Source: Dipetalonema caudispina
Lineage: Eukaryota; Nematoda; Chromadorea; Rhabditida; Onchocercidae
Assembly: GCA_013365325.1 (NCBI GenBank)
Contig: JABVXV010000165.1
Coordinates: 1 to 64,000, forward strand
Length of the DNA stretch: 64,000 nt
Reading direction: 5' to 3'
The number at the start of each line of letters is the position of its first letter. Position 1 is the first letter of the stretch. Shown here one piece after another: positions 13,227-26,523 of this stretch. The notes under the pieces were generated by a model. It was not told the origin of the DNA and made no database searches. It saw only the letters and a list, made by a program, of their open reading frames with translations. A program made the position numbers and the translations under genes.

Positions 13227-16200
13227 TTCCGCCTGCACTTATTTATATTTTTTGCCCGTACTGTATATAGAATGTGTTTACTATTAGTTAATAAGGACTA
13301 TAAATTAGTTATTTGATTCATCAGCGAAGCTGATATTAGTTGATATGTTGGAAATATACAATTTGGAATATACATTTTGTACATCTTTTTCAGGTTATTT
13401 GTGTTTGTTATCTAAATGATTATTTAGTTCTTTAAATTTGGATATGGTAGACGGTTTAGGTCGGAATGTATCTTTGATTTTAGAGGGTAAAAAGTCTTTG
13501 AACCGCTGTATTTGTTACCATATTACTATAGTTTAGTACAAAATTATTGGGGGTAATGCCATTCAAGTCAGCTTGTTAATTTACTATTGTAAATGTGTGC
13601 TACGTTGACAAATCTTTAATGATTCGTTCATGTTACTCATTTTTGGTCTACATGAACGAATACCCCCATACCTCATTTGCTCGTAGGATAACTTTTCTTT
13701 AAATAGACAAAATTGTTTTTAAGAAAAGTTCATTTTCCAAGCAGTAAGTTGAGGGAAATTCGCAGATTCTATAAAATCAGTAAGTGAGGAAAACTAGCAG
13801 GTTGTATAAATTTGAACAATAATGTTTTTATGCTAGATTGTACAAGTCATCATGAAATAATGTTTACTTATTTAGTTTTTCCGTCCCGTTGGTTTTATCT
13901 TTAACTTTAAATGCTATGGTATTTTCTTTGCTACACATTTACATCGCCACAAATTTTTATGCAGGGTTTGTTGATGCCTTTTCAGCTAGGTATGACGGTG
14001 TTTGATTTCGCTATCGATAGAGCGTATATTTAATGCAGATGTGGTGGGTAGCAATGAAGGGTACCTTTGCATTTGTACCTCAAGTTTTTATTTGATTTGA
14101 GACTGATTACTGTATGATGCTTTTATTGCTCTATTTAAGGTTTTCAATGCTTTTATATCTTTCGCAGTTAATTTTGTTTTGCAAACAGGTAGCAGTTCCT
14201 CTTTCCTAAAAGAAGTCAATGAAACAAGTGTTCATGTTGCTAGATTAACTAATCTGGTTTTGTTTATTGTAGTTCGTCATTTTCTTACTGTTACAGTTTG
14301 TTGATAACAGTTGTTTCAACCAAAATGAAGAACGAAGATATAGCGCTTGAAAATGATGTATGCTTTTATTTTGTAGAATGTAATTTTTACATTCAACTTG
14401 AAAGCTTAATCGGGTACAGGATTTATTTTGAGATAAGTCTAGTTTTTGGACCATCTCGACTTATAAAATTTTGTGGTAATTTAATCGTGATTCGAAGAGG
14501 GAATGTGCTTATGTCGGACTGTATCTTTTATCGGTGGGCTTTTTTACGTGGGACATGGTGATGGTAAAACGAGCAGTACTGGTTAACTAACTAAAGGTGC
14601 TCAAATGTATGATATTGTGCACTATCAGCTGTGACCAAGTACCTCTTTCGTAATGAGATTTTGGTTTTAATGGGTACACTGAAATCAATTCCATGGTAGC
14701 GAAATACTGAACTGTGTGGAGTTGCTGGTATAATTGATTCTCGTGCCCTAGCAAATGGAACTAGTGACAAATTAAAGTGGAGATTTCAGTGCTTGCACAT
14801 TAACGACTGGGTTATATTTCTTGCAAAATAGTTGAAAATTTTTAGAAGATGTAATTTTTGTCCACTATAAGCTGGTCATTACCGAATTGTAGAGTAAGTA
14901 AATTCGATTAATTCTTTCGATCTGGATCTGAATACACTTAAAAGAGTTATGTGGTTGCATATTCTTAGAAGCCTCTCAGAAGCCTGTAAATCTAAGATTG
15001 AAAGATTCTGGAATATTATTTCATCTAAGGACTCAACAAAGTGAGCTATTTGTATCATATACTGGTCATTTCGGCAAACAGTTCATGACAATTAGTGATC
15101 ATTTTTCTCCAACGACTCAATTCAGTACTTTACTAATCAAAACAGTTCACAGATGTGAGAGATATTTTAGTGGCTTCCTTAAAAAATCTTCGAAGATTTA
15201 TGCTTTTCGCATTCATTTAACTTGGTTAAACTGATCGCTATGTCGCTAGAAAAAAAGAAATGATTTTAAAAGTACAGTGGAACTGGAAATGAGCTAGAAA
15301 AATTTGTATGTGAATTACTGAGGATTCAGTGTGCTTTTGGATAAATTGTGATTTTTTCTCATAGTAACTGAGAGTACTCTTCTACTGCTATTTTCCAATC
15401 TTCTTTTGCTATCTCTGTTAAAGCACAAAGCAACCTTTGATTACTTTATTCTCATGTTGCGAAATATTTTGAGTTGAGTTAGACTCTGACAAAAACTTTT
15501 CGAAAGCAATTGAATCTTACATTATTCAAATCCAAAGCCAATAAATGCGGTTCATTTTGTCCTTTTATCAATAATTGTTGTTTTCACTTGACTAGTTAAT
15601 GTATTGGTGTCACCAGAAAATTGATTTTCAACTTCCCCATTTTCCAAGGTTCAAACTGTTACTACTTTCCTTATCGTCACTTTGCTTTTAAAATATAACT
15701 AGCCTCACACTGTCTACAATTCCCCTTCTCGAATTAATTCGAAATCAATGAAATGACTTATGTATTTGATTGATACCATATTCCCTAAAATAAAAAATCT
15801 TATCTAGACGTTGTCGTGCTTCTGAATCATATCAATTCGCTTTTCTATGACTATATTGGCTGAATTCTCTTATATAACTATAAGTTTCACGTTTAGTTTC
15901 GATAACATTTCATGAATTACTTGAAGCTTTATTACAATTATGAAGAACACAGCAAAGATGAAAATTATTTGCTTTTGTGATAGATTTTTTATTATTTGTA
16001 TTTCAGAGTTTCAAGCTCTTTTGCTTGGGTGAGAAAGCGAAAACGATCGAATTTTCTTTCAATTTTCAGCTTTGAAATTTTTTATTTTTACATTTAACAA
16101 ATTACAGTTTCAAGTTATTTTTATCACTGTTCAAGTTGGATTAAGTAAAACGAGGAAATAAGCTGTAAAATCTATTAGCGGAATTGAAAATTTGGTAACA

Positions 16201-17889
16201 AATTTCAGAAATATTTTGTTTTGATCATTTTAATATAAATTGGTTTCTCCGAAAAGAACTGAAAATTTTACATTGTTGGTAGTTTAGAAATTTCATTTGG
16301 AGAAAATTTGGAAATTTGGGACTTCAAAATTGAACTCCAAAGTTTAATCAGAAATAGCAAAATTGAAAGCTTGTCGTTTAACAGATACAACAAGATGTCG
16401 TAACGAGGAAACTACATAGTTTGCTAAACATTTCGGGATTTTTTGATGCATGCAATATCTTGCACCACTGTACAAGACATGATTTATCATGATAGGACTT
16501 CTATTTTCTGAGCTATGCTTAAAATTTATTGATAGTTACATCTTTTAACATTTATTAACAGAAATCTTTGAAGGATGTACTGTCCCATTTTCTTAAGCTT
16601 TCGGATGATTGAATAAAATGATTTACAAAATATACCTTTTTTTTTTTTTAATATATGATGAATTTGTAAGAATGAAAGAAGAACTAATCGATGGGGAAGT
16701 TTGTTTTGATAAATTCGATATGTGCTAAAGTTGTCAGACACATCTGCATAAAGATTCGACAATTTCAACCACGAAAAATTTTATCATTCTTCTCAAATAT
16801 AAAACCAACTGTCATACTATCGGGAACTTTAAAATGCAGAAATTTCTGGCAGCAAAGACAATAATTTGTTGCGCATTCCTTTTTGTTATTCTTTCAAAAG
16901 ATGAAAAATGTTAATTGCATCAAAAGCAAAACACAGCGAAACAGAAATGACAAAAAAATGACGGCAGTGTCAAATTGATTTTATTATGTTAAGTTATTTG
17001 ATAGCTGTAGTGTTTATTGATTTAAAGGGAAAAAAAAAACTTATTATTACTTCAGAAAAGTCATTGAAAACTGAAATATCCGTAAAATGATTCCTTACCT
17101 TTTTATTTCCGAAGTATAAAAATGAACTTTTTCCGTAAGAGATCAAAAATTTCCATAAATAAAACAAGAAAAAAATTGAATTCCTGACAATGAATCAATT
17201 TTGTGCCTTTGCAAAATCTGCATACGTCTACTCTTTTAGCACTTTCAAAACTTCCTTTATTTGTTTGTTTGTTTGTTTCGCTATTTAACAAGTTCCAACA
17301 TACAGTATTCATGAATCGATAATTTTACTTTTCTTTAATGATTAGTTGAATGTTTGTGTAAGTAACTCAAAATTTTTCAATATAAAAAAAGAAGTGCAGG
17401 ATGTTCAAGTTGTAATAGAACAAACAATTCATTTCGCACCGTGCAGATTTGTTATTCTTCAATTTACTGATAATTACACGAATAACTTCAATCTCATCTG
17501 AATCGGATAAATCCATAAAATTTAAACTTCAGAATGGTTAATTACGGTTCATTAAGAAAAAATGCAATACAACTCTTCGTATAAATAGACTGCCATGTTG
17601 AACTATCGGTACATTTATCACCAGTAATTATCAAAGATGACTTTCGTTTATCGGTGTACAGAATCCTTATCAGTGGTTGCCATTTACGTCAGTCTTTCAC
17701 GCTGGACAACTGCGATAATGTTGAAGGGTGAATTGATTGGTGACGGCAGTGTATGGGATGTGTGCTCATGTGGGTGTGTGGAAGCGAAAGCTTACATTCT
17801 CTATGGGACGATAAATAAAAGGAGCTTGCCATTAACACGAGAACAGAGCTTTTCTCAACACGTCAACGAACTAATCAACTTGGAACATC
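13227..17889. other. Gap between trehalose synthase and SLC17 transporter
   Basis: AT-rich sequence holding the 3' UTR of the upstream gene and the promoter of the downstream one. Open frames up to 96 codons look accidental. The longest, 17637-17927, overlaps the transporter start codon in another frame. A TATA-like TATAAATAG at 17580-17588 lies about 300 bases before the transporter ATG and is the only promoter-like element I noticed. Confidence 0.6.
17580..17588 (+). promoter_or_regulatory. TATA-like box upstream of the SLC17 gene
   Basis: The sequence TATAAATAG matches the TATA consensus and is in the right orientation for the downstream gene. Such strings also occur by chance in AT-rich DNA, and the transcription start is not known, so this is a weak call. 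Confidence 0.25.
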
Positions 17890-20800
17890 ATGTCTGTGTC
17901 ACAGTATGGTACAGCAAATCCGGCTGATATCGATTCAACTTCAGGTATTATCGTTTAATATATCTAAATTGTAATTATTGCTATGCTTGGTGTCATTAAT
18001 TCGATCCGCATTTCGTTACTAACTTTTCGAGGTTACATATCACGACATGTCAGTAATATCGTCTATACATTGAAGATTTGATTCAACGATGGGGCGGATT
18101 CCTTGCTTGGCATTATCCGTGATGAATTACGAAAATAAGGATGAGAAATCAGAAATAGCCTCCGGCAGTGTTTGTTTGAGTAAATGGATCACCGAAAATT
18201 AAAGTAGACTTCAGTTGTAAAATTTCTTTATGAAATGTTTGAGAGAGTTGAAAAATGCCGAAAACCAGTTTACTGAGAAGTTTTGTCTAGTTCTGGCAGG
18301 AAATTTGGCACCAGTATTTCGAATCACTCGTAAGTTTTCTATTTAAGAGTAAATCTCGAGAGCATTGTGGAAATTAGTCAGGATGTTGTCTTGGAATGTT
18401 CTTCAAACTGACGTAATTTTGTTTGTGAGATCAAATGTATGCAAGGATTATACAGTTAAAAGATTTTTAATAATGGACTGATAACAGCGAGGAGTTGCTC
18501 TCGAGTCCCTGCTGACTTTCTAATATCTTTCAAATGTTTTTCTCTTCGATCATTCCTTTAATTTTAGGATCAGAAGTACATCTGTCGAAATGTTATTTAC
18601 AACGGCGACATCTTGTCGTGATATTAGCATTTTTGGGATTTGCCAATATTTACGCAATGAGGGCAAATCTTTCAGTTGCCATCGTCCAGATGACTAGTGA
18701 TATCGTTATCACCACTGTAGACGGACAGCAAGTGGTATGCATTCATTTATTTCTCTTCTCTCATAGCATACGAATTGTATGAATTCATCCAAATTTATAG
18801 CAATTCATGCTAACTGAAACTGATACTTAACATCAAAAGTATTGCATATAATCGATCATTTACTTATTTACTGACATGATAGTACATCAGAGATTATTAG
18901 TGATCGATTTCTAATTTCTCTATCGTAGTCGAAAGGTATCATTTACTTGAGAGAGTTATTTCGTTCTTGAATGATCAGATTCACTACACTGAATTATTTA
19001 AACGGAAGCATCATTTTTTACTTGGCTTTCTATGTATTTAGCGATTTTGTAGACGGTATCTCATTCTCGGCGTCTACAAACTATTTGATGGTTCTTAGCG
19101 AATTTTTTGGATTTTTAGTTCAGTTAAATTTAAAATTTCCTGCAGAGGAATGCTGAATTCGAATGGGATTCGATAACACAAGGCGTTATCCTAGGAGCAT
19201 TTTTCTATGGCTATTTTTTAACACAGCTTCCTGGCGGTTACTTGGCACACCGTTATGGTGGAAAGTTCGTTTATTTCGCAGGTGTTTTCGGTAAATTGTA
19301 TATTGTCATTGATTTAGATCAAGGACTCTAAGAAAAACATTGTGCGGAATGGATGAAGATTTCATAACTTCATTTCTTCTTTTTTTTTTTTTTTTTTTTT
19401 TTTTTCAATATAAGAAGAAATTCCTTTTTACTAGCAACACTTCTAATTAGTGCCACATGTGAATTCCTTCATATATTTCAGGTACTGCTGTTTTCACTAT
19501 GCTTTCTCCTCCACTGGCAAAACTTGGGAAAGTTTCAATAATGGCGGCAAGATTTTGGGAAGGATTTTTTGAGGTAAATCGTTCTTTACCAAATGTAATA
19601 ATTTCATTCGCAATATCAGAATTACTAAAAATCCTCATTAAGTCATTAATAATGAATCTACCACGTATACTCTTAGGGTGTTTCATATCCAGCAATGCAT
19701 GCTATATTGGGAAATTGGGCACCAACGATGGAAAAAACTCGGTTGAGCGCAATTTCATATGCCGGTTCCTATTTCGGAACCGTCATAGCAATGCCTGTAT
19801 CGGCTGTTATTGGTCTTCATTTTGGATGGCCATCCATATTTTATTTCTTCGGTAAGTTTCCAGAAATAATGAAGAATTGACGGATATCTGAAAAAATTTT
19901 AGTGGAACAAAGACTCTTTAGTGTACTGTAGATAAATGCGTTGTTGAAGCTGGCTCAAAGTTAATCATATCCGAATGTTTCAGGGATAGCTGCTTTATTG
20001 TGGTGCTTTTTATGGGTGAAAATGTTTCATGATTTGCCGGAAAACGATCCAAATATAAGCACTGATGAGCTAACGTTATTGAAACGTGAAACTAAGCAAA
20101 CAACAAGTGCTGTAAGATTAAATCTACTCGTAAATTATAAATACATAATGAGTGAAGAGTGTTTCGTGGCACTGGATAATTTAATTCTGGATTCCGTTGT
20201 TCGAGTAACAAGGAAAAATGGTCATACCGGAATCCAGAAATATACGAGTGAAAACAGGATCTCGATGTTGTGAAAAACACTAGAGTGGATACCACTAATG
20301 TAACTGATGAAGTAATACTGCGTTTCCATTGATTTAGCCAAATTTTAAATTTTTCTTAGACTAAATTTTAACTACGAAATTTCCTGAATGCTTAACTTTT
20401 TTGTGCTGTTCTGTTACACCTCGCAATTGTACGATAATTGTTCATTTCAAGAATATTTAGCATTGAATTTCAGATTATTCCATGGAGGCACATTCTTTTA
20501 AGTAAAGCTGTTTGGGCTATTGTTATTGCACATACATGCCAGAATTGGGGATTTTACACAATGTTGACAAGTTTACCACGAATATTGGGAAATTTACTGA
20601 GTTACGATCGTGAAGAAGTAATTTTTGAATAGATATTGATAGAGACCTCTTTTTTTATGTTTTTTCCTTTTTTTTTTTATTTTATGATACTACAAAACTT
20701 TTCAAGTGGAATTATTTCTGAGTTAACAGGCTGGATCTTTGTCATCTCTTCCGTATTTTGTTATGGGTGCTGTGCTTCTGACTGCTGGTGGTTTCGCTGA

Positions 20801-21720
20801 TTATCTTAGGAAGAACTATATGTGGTCCACTATTAAAGCCAGGAAAGTTTTCTGCTGCTTAGGTTAGTTCGGAGTTTTTGTTCGTCTTAACTATTTGATG
20901 TCCCCTAGCTATCCTTAAATCATTCCTGAATTATTATAATTTCTCTTGAATTCAAATTTTCAGGATTATTGGGAGAAGCAGCATTTTTGTTGCTAGCAAC
21001 GATAGAAATGCACAGATTGTTGGTACTTATTTCACTGATAATTTCTGTTGGTTTGGGTGGTCTTGCATGGAGTGCATTCTCCGTCAATTCTCTCGATATT
21101 GCACCACAGGTGACCAACTATAGAATTTCAGCAATCACGCTGTGCTTTCGAACTGCGAAGGAAAGATTCGAGAAATTGGATATTTGACAAATCGCTTTAG
21201 CCGTAAGAAGCTAAAAGGATGAATTTTGAAGAATTTTTTGTTCTTTGTAGTGTATAATGAATTTTGATAATTTAAAGCTTTTATAGTATGCTGGTCACCT
21301 TATGGGTCTTTCGAATACATTAGCTACGTTGCCAGGAATGATTAGTCCGTTATTTGTTGGTGCAATCGTTAAAAATCAGGTTATTTTGCAATTTTGATTT
21401 TGTTTCAGTTATTTAGTCTTTCATCACTGTTTACCAGATTTTTGACAGGAAATACAAGCTACAAACCTTTCAATTTTTGTTTGCTTGACCTTGTGTTCTA
21501 AAAATAAGTTCCTTTCAAAATACTGTTGGAAATAATTCTCATGAAGTATAACTTAAACTGGGATTCGAAATTATTTTAGTTGCGCAGTGAATGGTATACC
21601 GTGTTCTTTTTCACGTCAGGCATTTACATATTCGGCGCATTTATGTTTTGGCTTTGGGCGAAAGGTGAGTTAGAGGAGTGGTCCTCACATCAAGCTGGTT
21701 TATCACAAACTGATGACTGA
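17890..21720 (+). CDS. SLC17-family sodium-dependent phosphate/organic anion cotransporter
   Basis: Major facilitator membrane protein of about 472 residues, predicted to carry phosphate or organic anions; family members include vesicular glutamate transporters and sialin. Exons: 17890-17944, 18568-18734, 19146-19290, 19482-19573, 19677-19851, 19984-20111, 20474-20617, 20730-20862, 20964-21109, 21287-21379, 21580-21720, all in phase. Family motifs are RANLSVAIV after the first membrane segment, FFYGYFLTQLPGG in TM2, then GVSYPAMHAI and NWAPTMEKTRLS, followed by GSYFGT. About ten to twelve hydrophobic segments alternate with short loops. The start was chosen because the short first exon ends in phase 1 at a GTATTA donor and joins exon 2 exactly. 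The N-terminus is short and polar, without a signal peptide. The substrate cannot be told from sequence alone. Confidence 0.93.
19380..19405. repeat. Poly-T tract in SLC17 intron 3
   Basis: An uninterrupted run of about 26 T in the intron before the exon at 19482. Long homopolymers like this are prone to length errors. Confidence 0.9.
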
Positions 21721-24700
21721 GATTGCTGTTCGGAGCTGCGGTTTTTTCTTCCAAATATTGTGCTGGCCGATAATTTTTGCAAGTTTGGATTAATCTAAGT
21801 TTAAGGTTTTTGCGCGTGATATAATTCTTTTCCAAACTATACTGCGAAATCGATATAGTGTGTATTCGTTTGATTTGCATATATTCCATCCTATAGATTT
21901 CTTCCATTTTTCTTTCTTAGCCATCCAAGATAATTTTTTCTTTCCTAACTGTTCAAGGCTTTTTTTATTTATTATTGGTAAACTATTCATTAGTTTTTGG
22001 CTATTATGTTTTATGTCTTCCTGTCATTCGACAGCTTCTGTATTGATGGTCTTTTTGGCGTTAATAACGTAAAAAATCGACGTTTGTTTATCGTTGTCTG
22101 TTTTCTATAAAATAGCATGAAAAAGCTATTAAAATACATTTTTTTTTTAAATTTTAATTCCGTCATTAAAGAAACAACTATATATAGTTATCTACAGAAG
22201 AGACTTTAGTCCTTAATAGCTTGCTAAAAAATATATCCTACTGCAAACTCTTATAAATCTGTAAGAGAATGCACTTGAAGGGAAATATTTCCCAGAAAGC
22301 GATAATCTTATGGCGAATTTTTACCATGGAAGTTTTTAGGCCATTACTTTCCTAACCTCTGGATTGGTTGATGTCATTTTTACCAAAGATGTTCTAATTT
22401 AAATCCCAATTATCAAGGACATATTTTCTTTTGCTGACCTGAAGATGCAATCCGGTTTTTATGGTTAGAATGATTCGTTTCCCACCTTTCAACATAGTTT
22501 TTCATTCAAATATTTTTTGTGCTTTTTAAGTATTATCGAGAACAAAAAGAGGTAGATTTTATCGAACAATACTAGTTGAACAAGGAAACTATAGTTATCA
22601 ATATCTGCTACTAAATATTATGATTGTGATAATTTAAAAATGCCTCAATTTAACAATTCTACATAAATATCGATTAAATACTAGTTATCGAGCCTAGAAA
22701 AATTTGTAAGGTTTCATGGTTTGTTGAATGTTCCGCTAGTATTTATTAGGAGGTAAATAAAGAATGCGGAACATCTAGTATTGATGGATGTTCTATATTA
22801 TATTTACAAAAATTCACTTAAATTTTTTAATATTCGATATCTGGAAAAGTCATTAGTCTGAAATTCTGGGAAGTCTTAGCCATTTCTGCAATAGCAATTG
22901 TTCGAATCTAGTTCATGTCTTGGCTTGATCGTTGGTGTAGAATCAATTAGATTAATTGCTTTGGTCATGTTTCTGTATCTTCGATACTATTCTAGAAAGA
23001 TTTTATGCGGCACATCCGTATTGTATCTCAAGTTTAAAATGACTTTCAAATTGTTTCTTGTAACACTTAAAAAAGCGAATTTATCTAATGTAAAACCAAA
23101 TTTTATCGTTAATCAGTAATTGGTAGTTCTTAATAATTCCTTCACCAAATTCGAGTTGAAATATTGCTTGAAAATGTTTTCTAATTTTTAATTTCAATCA
23201 GAAAATTCGTTGAGAAAATTCAAATTCTATTTATTATTGTAGTTTGAATGAAAATGTAATGTAGTTGTTTGCATTCGAGATTTAGTGAATCGACCTGGGA
23301 TTCTTATACATAATCATTCATCGGTGTTGTAATTCATCCTCAGATCCATGCTGTATGATTGACCGTCACTGGTTCTACATCTCATTTTACATCGATTTTC
23401 TTAGAGTTACTCCTCTTTCTTTCAACTTTCCCAATTCTTCGCTTATTCCTCTGGACAATTAGAGAAGTTGGAAAGATGGTAAAGAAATGTTTTAAATTTC
23501 CATCGTAAGCTTATCAATTCTTGAATTTTCTGAGAATCTTTTTGCATGATATTTTCAGGATAGCAATTTTCCTTTTAAATTTCTGTATTACTTGGAAGTA
23601 AAAAAGTGGACGATTGCTAAATGGGTGGAAAGTTACGAATATATCCAAACACTGAAGAGAGCGGAAGTGGAAAGTTATTGTACTTTTTCCAAAAACTTTA
23701 AATTGGAAATTTATTATTTTGAAATTATTTACGGTAATACGGTAGGGTTCTCACTTGACGAAGATGATTGCCATATGTAAGAGCTGTAAAGACAACAATT
23801 TGATATAGCACTATTGTGAGAGGGGAAAATGATTATGAATCATAAATACACCGATCTCCAACCAAAGAGACTTTGCAAGAAAGAAAATGAAAAATTACAG
23901 GGAGTTATTTTTAAAAAAAGCGCCATCAATTTCCCTAACAATAAGAAAAAGGAACGCGAGCTTTTCAGAAAAAAAAAAGTTACTCGAATATTCACTAATT
24001 TTTTTTTTTTTTTTTGTTTATTTTAGGACCAAAGGATTACATATCTGTAAAAATGCTGACCTTTATCATATGAACAAATGGTTAATCATGAAAACATTTG
24101 TGGAGGAATTCTTTGTGATTAGAGTGAAGAAGTTTGAATGCCATGAAAGCATGCATAACTTATCAGAAAACCATGGATCTGAAATTGATTACATTCTCAA
24201 GTAACCATAATGCGCGCTTAATGGACTTCAGGCTGTTATCTTTTGTTGGACAGATAATTTGTTAGGGTCTAATCAGTTATTAAGCATTAAGATGTGAATT
24301 TAATCGAAACCTTTTCAAAAGTGAATACTCTTTTTTTCGTTGTTCGTTGTTTAGAAAATCGGTCGACCAAATTAATACCTTAAACATGATTTTTTGTACT
24401 GATTTCTCGAGGAATTCGCTTTGTTTTGATGAAAAATATCATTCAATTCAAAATGTCTAGAGTTCATCTGTTTTCCTATCGAATTTAATTACTTCTATTC
24501 TGATCACTCAGTTGCCATTTTGGAATTGCGAAAAATATCAACTCTCTTCATTGTAACTTTGTCGAATTTATTTTCTAAATACTAAACATTTAGTTTTGCA
24601 TCTCAGTTTCTTAGACGAACTTCATTATGATCTCTTTACTCTTTGATGATTCATTTATTGATTTTTAATTTCATGAGCAACTTTTGTCTTTATTTTAAAG

Positions 24701-26441
24701 TGTAACATAAAACTGTAACATGTAGATTCTCTGGAAACATTTCCGTATTAATAATCGTTTGTTGAAAATTTTGATTTTTTTACATAAAATCATCTATGAA
24801 CTCTCTGGATAAAATTCTAAATTGCCAGCTGTTATAGGGTAGAAGTATTTTGAAATGCAACAGCCGGTAATCAAACATTAAGATTCCATTCAGTAATATT
24901 TATTTCATGTTTTACAAGTAGACAATGTTTAATTTGTTAGTCAAATTCAAAACTTGAAAATGCCAAATACACACTCTTTTCTTTCTAATAAAATTCGTTG
25001 AATTCAGACATTTAGCGCTTCAATAATTTGTTCAGAACTGATTTAAATTATTGAGATTATCGGTATCCTAAGTGTAAAAAGTGACTTTTTATGCGGAAAA
25101 CGTGTAAATTATCAAATCACTTTCAAACTGGAGTGATTTTGAAAACTGATTTGATTGCAGTTTCTCTAGGAGTGGCAGGATGCGCTCAGTGTAATGAATT
25201 TTATTTCTGCATTACTTGCAAAAGTAAAATATAAAAATGGATGTTAACAGAATACAATGATGATGGATATAATCATTAGTAGAGTTAATTCGTTAATAAA
25301 CCTATGGTTTTGTCACATTTGTTTTATGGTATTTGAAAAAGTAGATTGATTTATTAACTATTCTAACAATTCTTGGATTCACATTGTCTATAAGATATAA
25401 ATCAGAGATTCTAGAACAGCAGCCGAAGTGTTGCATTATATCACACTTTTAAATCTTATTCATTTGTTTCTTCTATTCCACATTCTAACGTTTTGTCATT
25501 TCATGTCATTGTATATTTAAATATTCCTGTATTCCTGTATTTGATTGCTAATAATGTTGTTCGTCAGTTCGTATGTTTTGATTCTGCTTTTCTACGCAAT
25601 TAAATTATGCAGAGTTAACTTCATTTATTTTTTACATTTTGAATACGACAGGAAAAGAGTGGTAAGTCTTAATGACGCACGTTTCGTTAGTTGTGTAATT
25701 GCTGCTTAAAACAAAAAAGGAAAAAACTTTTTGTGATGATCTGTGATAATAGCTTATTTTATTAAAGAAATATAATTTTAAAGCTTTACTTCCTACTTCA
25801 TCAGTAGCCGTCTTTGGTTGATATTTAGTGTGCTATAATAACCATTACATTATTTCATCAGTATCACTTAAATTTTAGACCTTTTACTTCATTAATTAAA
25901 AAAAATGCAACTCGCAAAATGGAAAATTTCGGGGGAAGTGACGTGAAACTGAAGCAGCGAGTACAGAATAAAATTAAAGTTTGAATCTAACATTACACAG
26001 TAAACGCGAATAGGTCGGCTAGACAAAATCGTTCAACAAGTTTGTGCGCGAAGGCTGCCGGATCACTATTGTCGTTTATTTTCGTTTGCTTAATAATATC
26101 GAAATTATAAAAGTAAGCTGTTCCGCAGATTCGAGAAAGAGTGGTATCAAAATTTCCAATATAAAATAATTATTCGATTATTGCTTCTAACATAATCATT
26201 AGAAGCGAATGAGTTTGACAGAAAAAATGGGTTAGGATAAAATATCCAAAAGAAATCAAAGAAAGGCATAAGGAAGGAAATATGGTGAATGAAGTTTGGA
26301 AAAAGAAAGGAATGGAACAGAAGTGTGCAATCCGACAGCAATAGCGCCCTTACTTAAATATAAATATTTTGATAAGTAAATACATAAACGATGATGAAAT
26401 TAATGAAATGTTTCGTGGAGCAATTAATTACATTTTTTCAA
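21721..26441. other. Gap between SLC17 and myosin light chain genes
   Basis: The two flanking genes converge on this 4.8 kb gap, so it should hold both 3' UTRs. It is AT-rich with short T and A runs (for example 24000-24015). Open frames up to 105 codons, such as 23887-24204 (+), have Lys/Phe-biased composition and no matching domain. I see nothing else. Confidence 0.6.
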
Positions 26442-26447
26442 TTTATT
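26442..26447 (-). terminator. Polyadenylation signal of the myosin light chain gene
   Basis: AATAAA on the minus strand, 77 bases after the stop codon at 26524, the expected place for a short nematode 3' UTR. Confidence 0.55.
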
Positions 26448-26523
26448 TAACATAAGAATAAGAATTATACAAAAGGCGCTCCCGTAACATTATTTTAGTG
26501 ATGCACATCAGTTACTGTTGTTG

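Noticed and set aside
17637..17927. Open frame of 96 codons overlapping the SLC17 start
   Set aside because: It is in another frame than the transporter, has no domain, and ends inside the first coding exon. It is more likely 5' leader or chance.
23887..24204. Open frame of 105 codons on the plus strand
   Set aside because: It runs through an A run and a T run that supply the Lys and Phe, and contains an acceptor-like TTTTAG in the middle. No family or partner exon was found.
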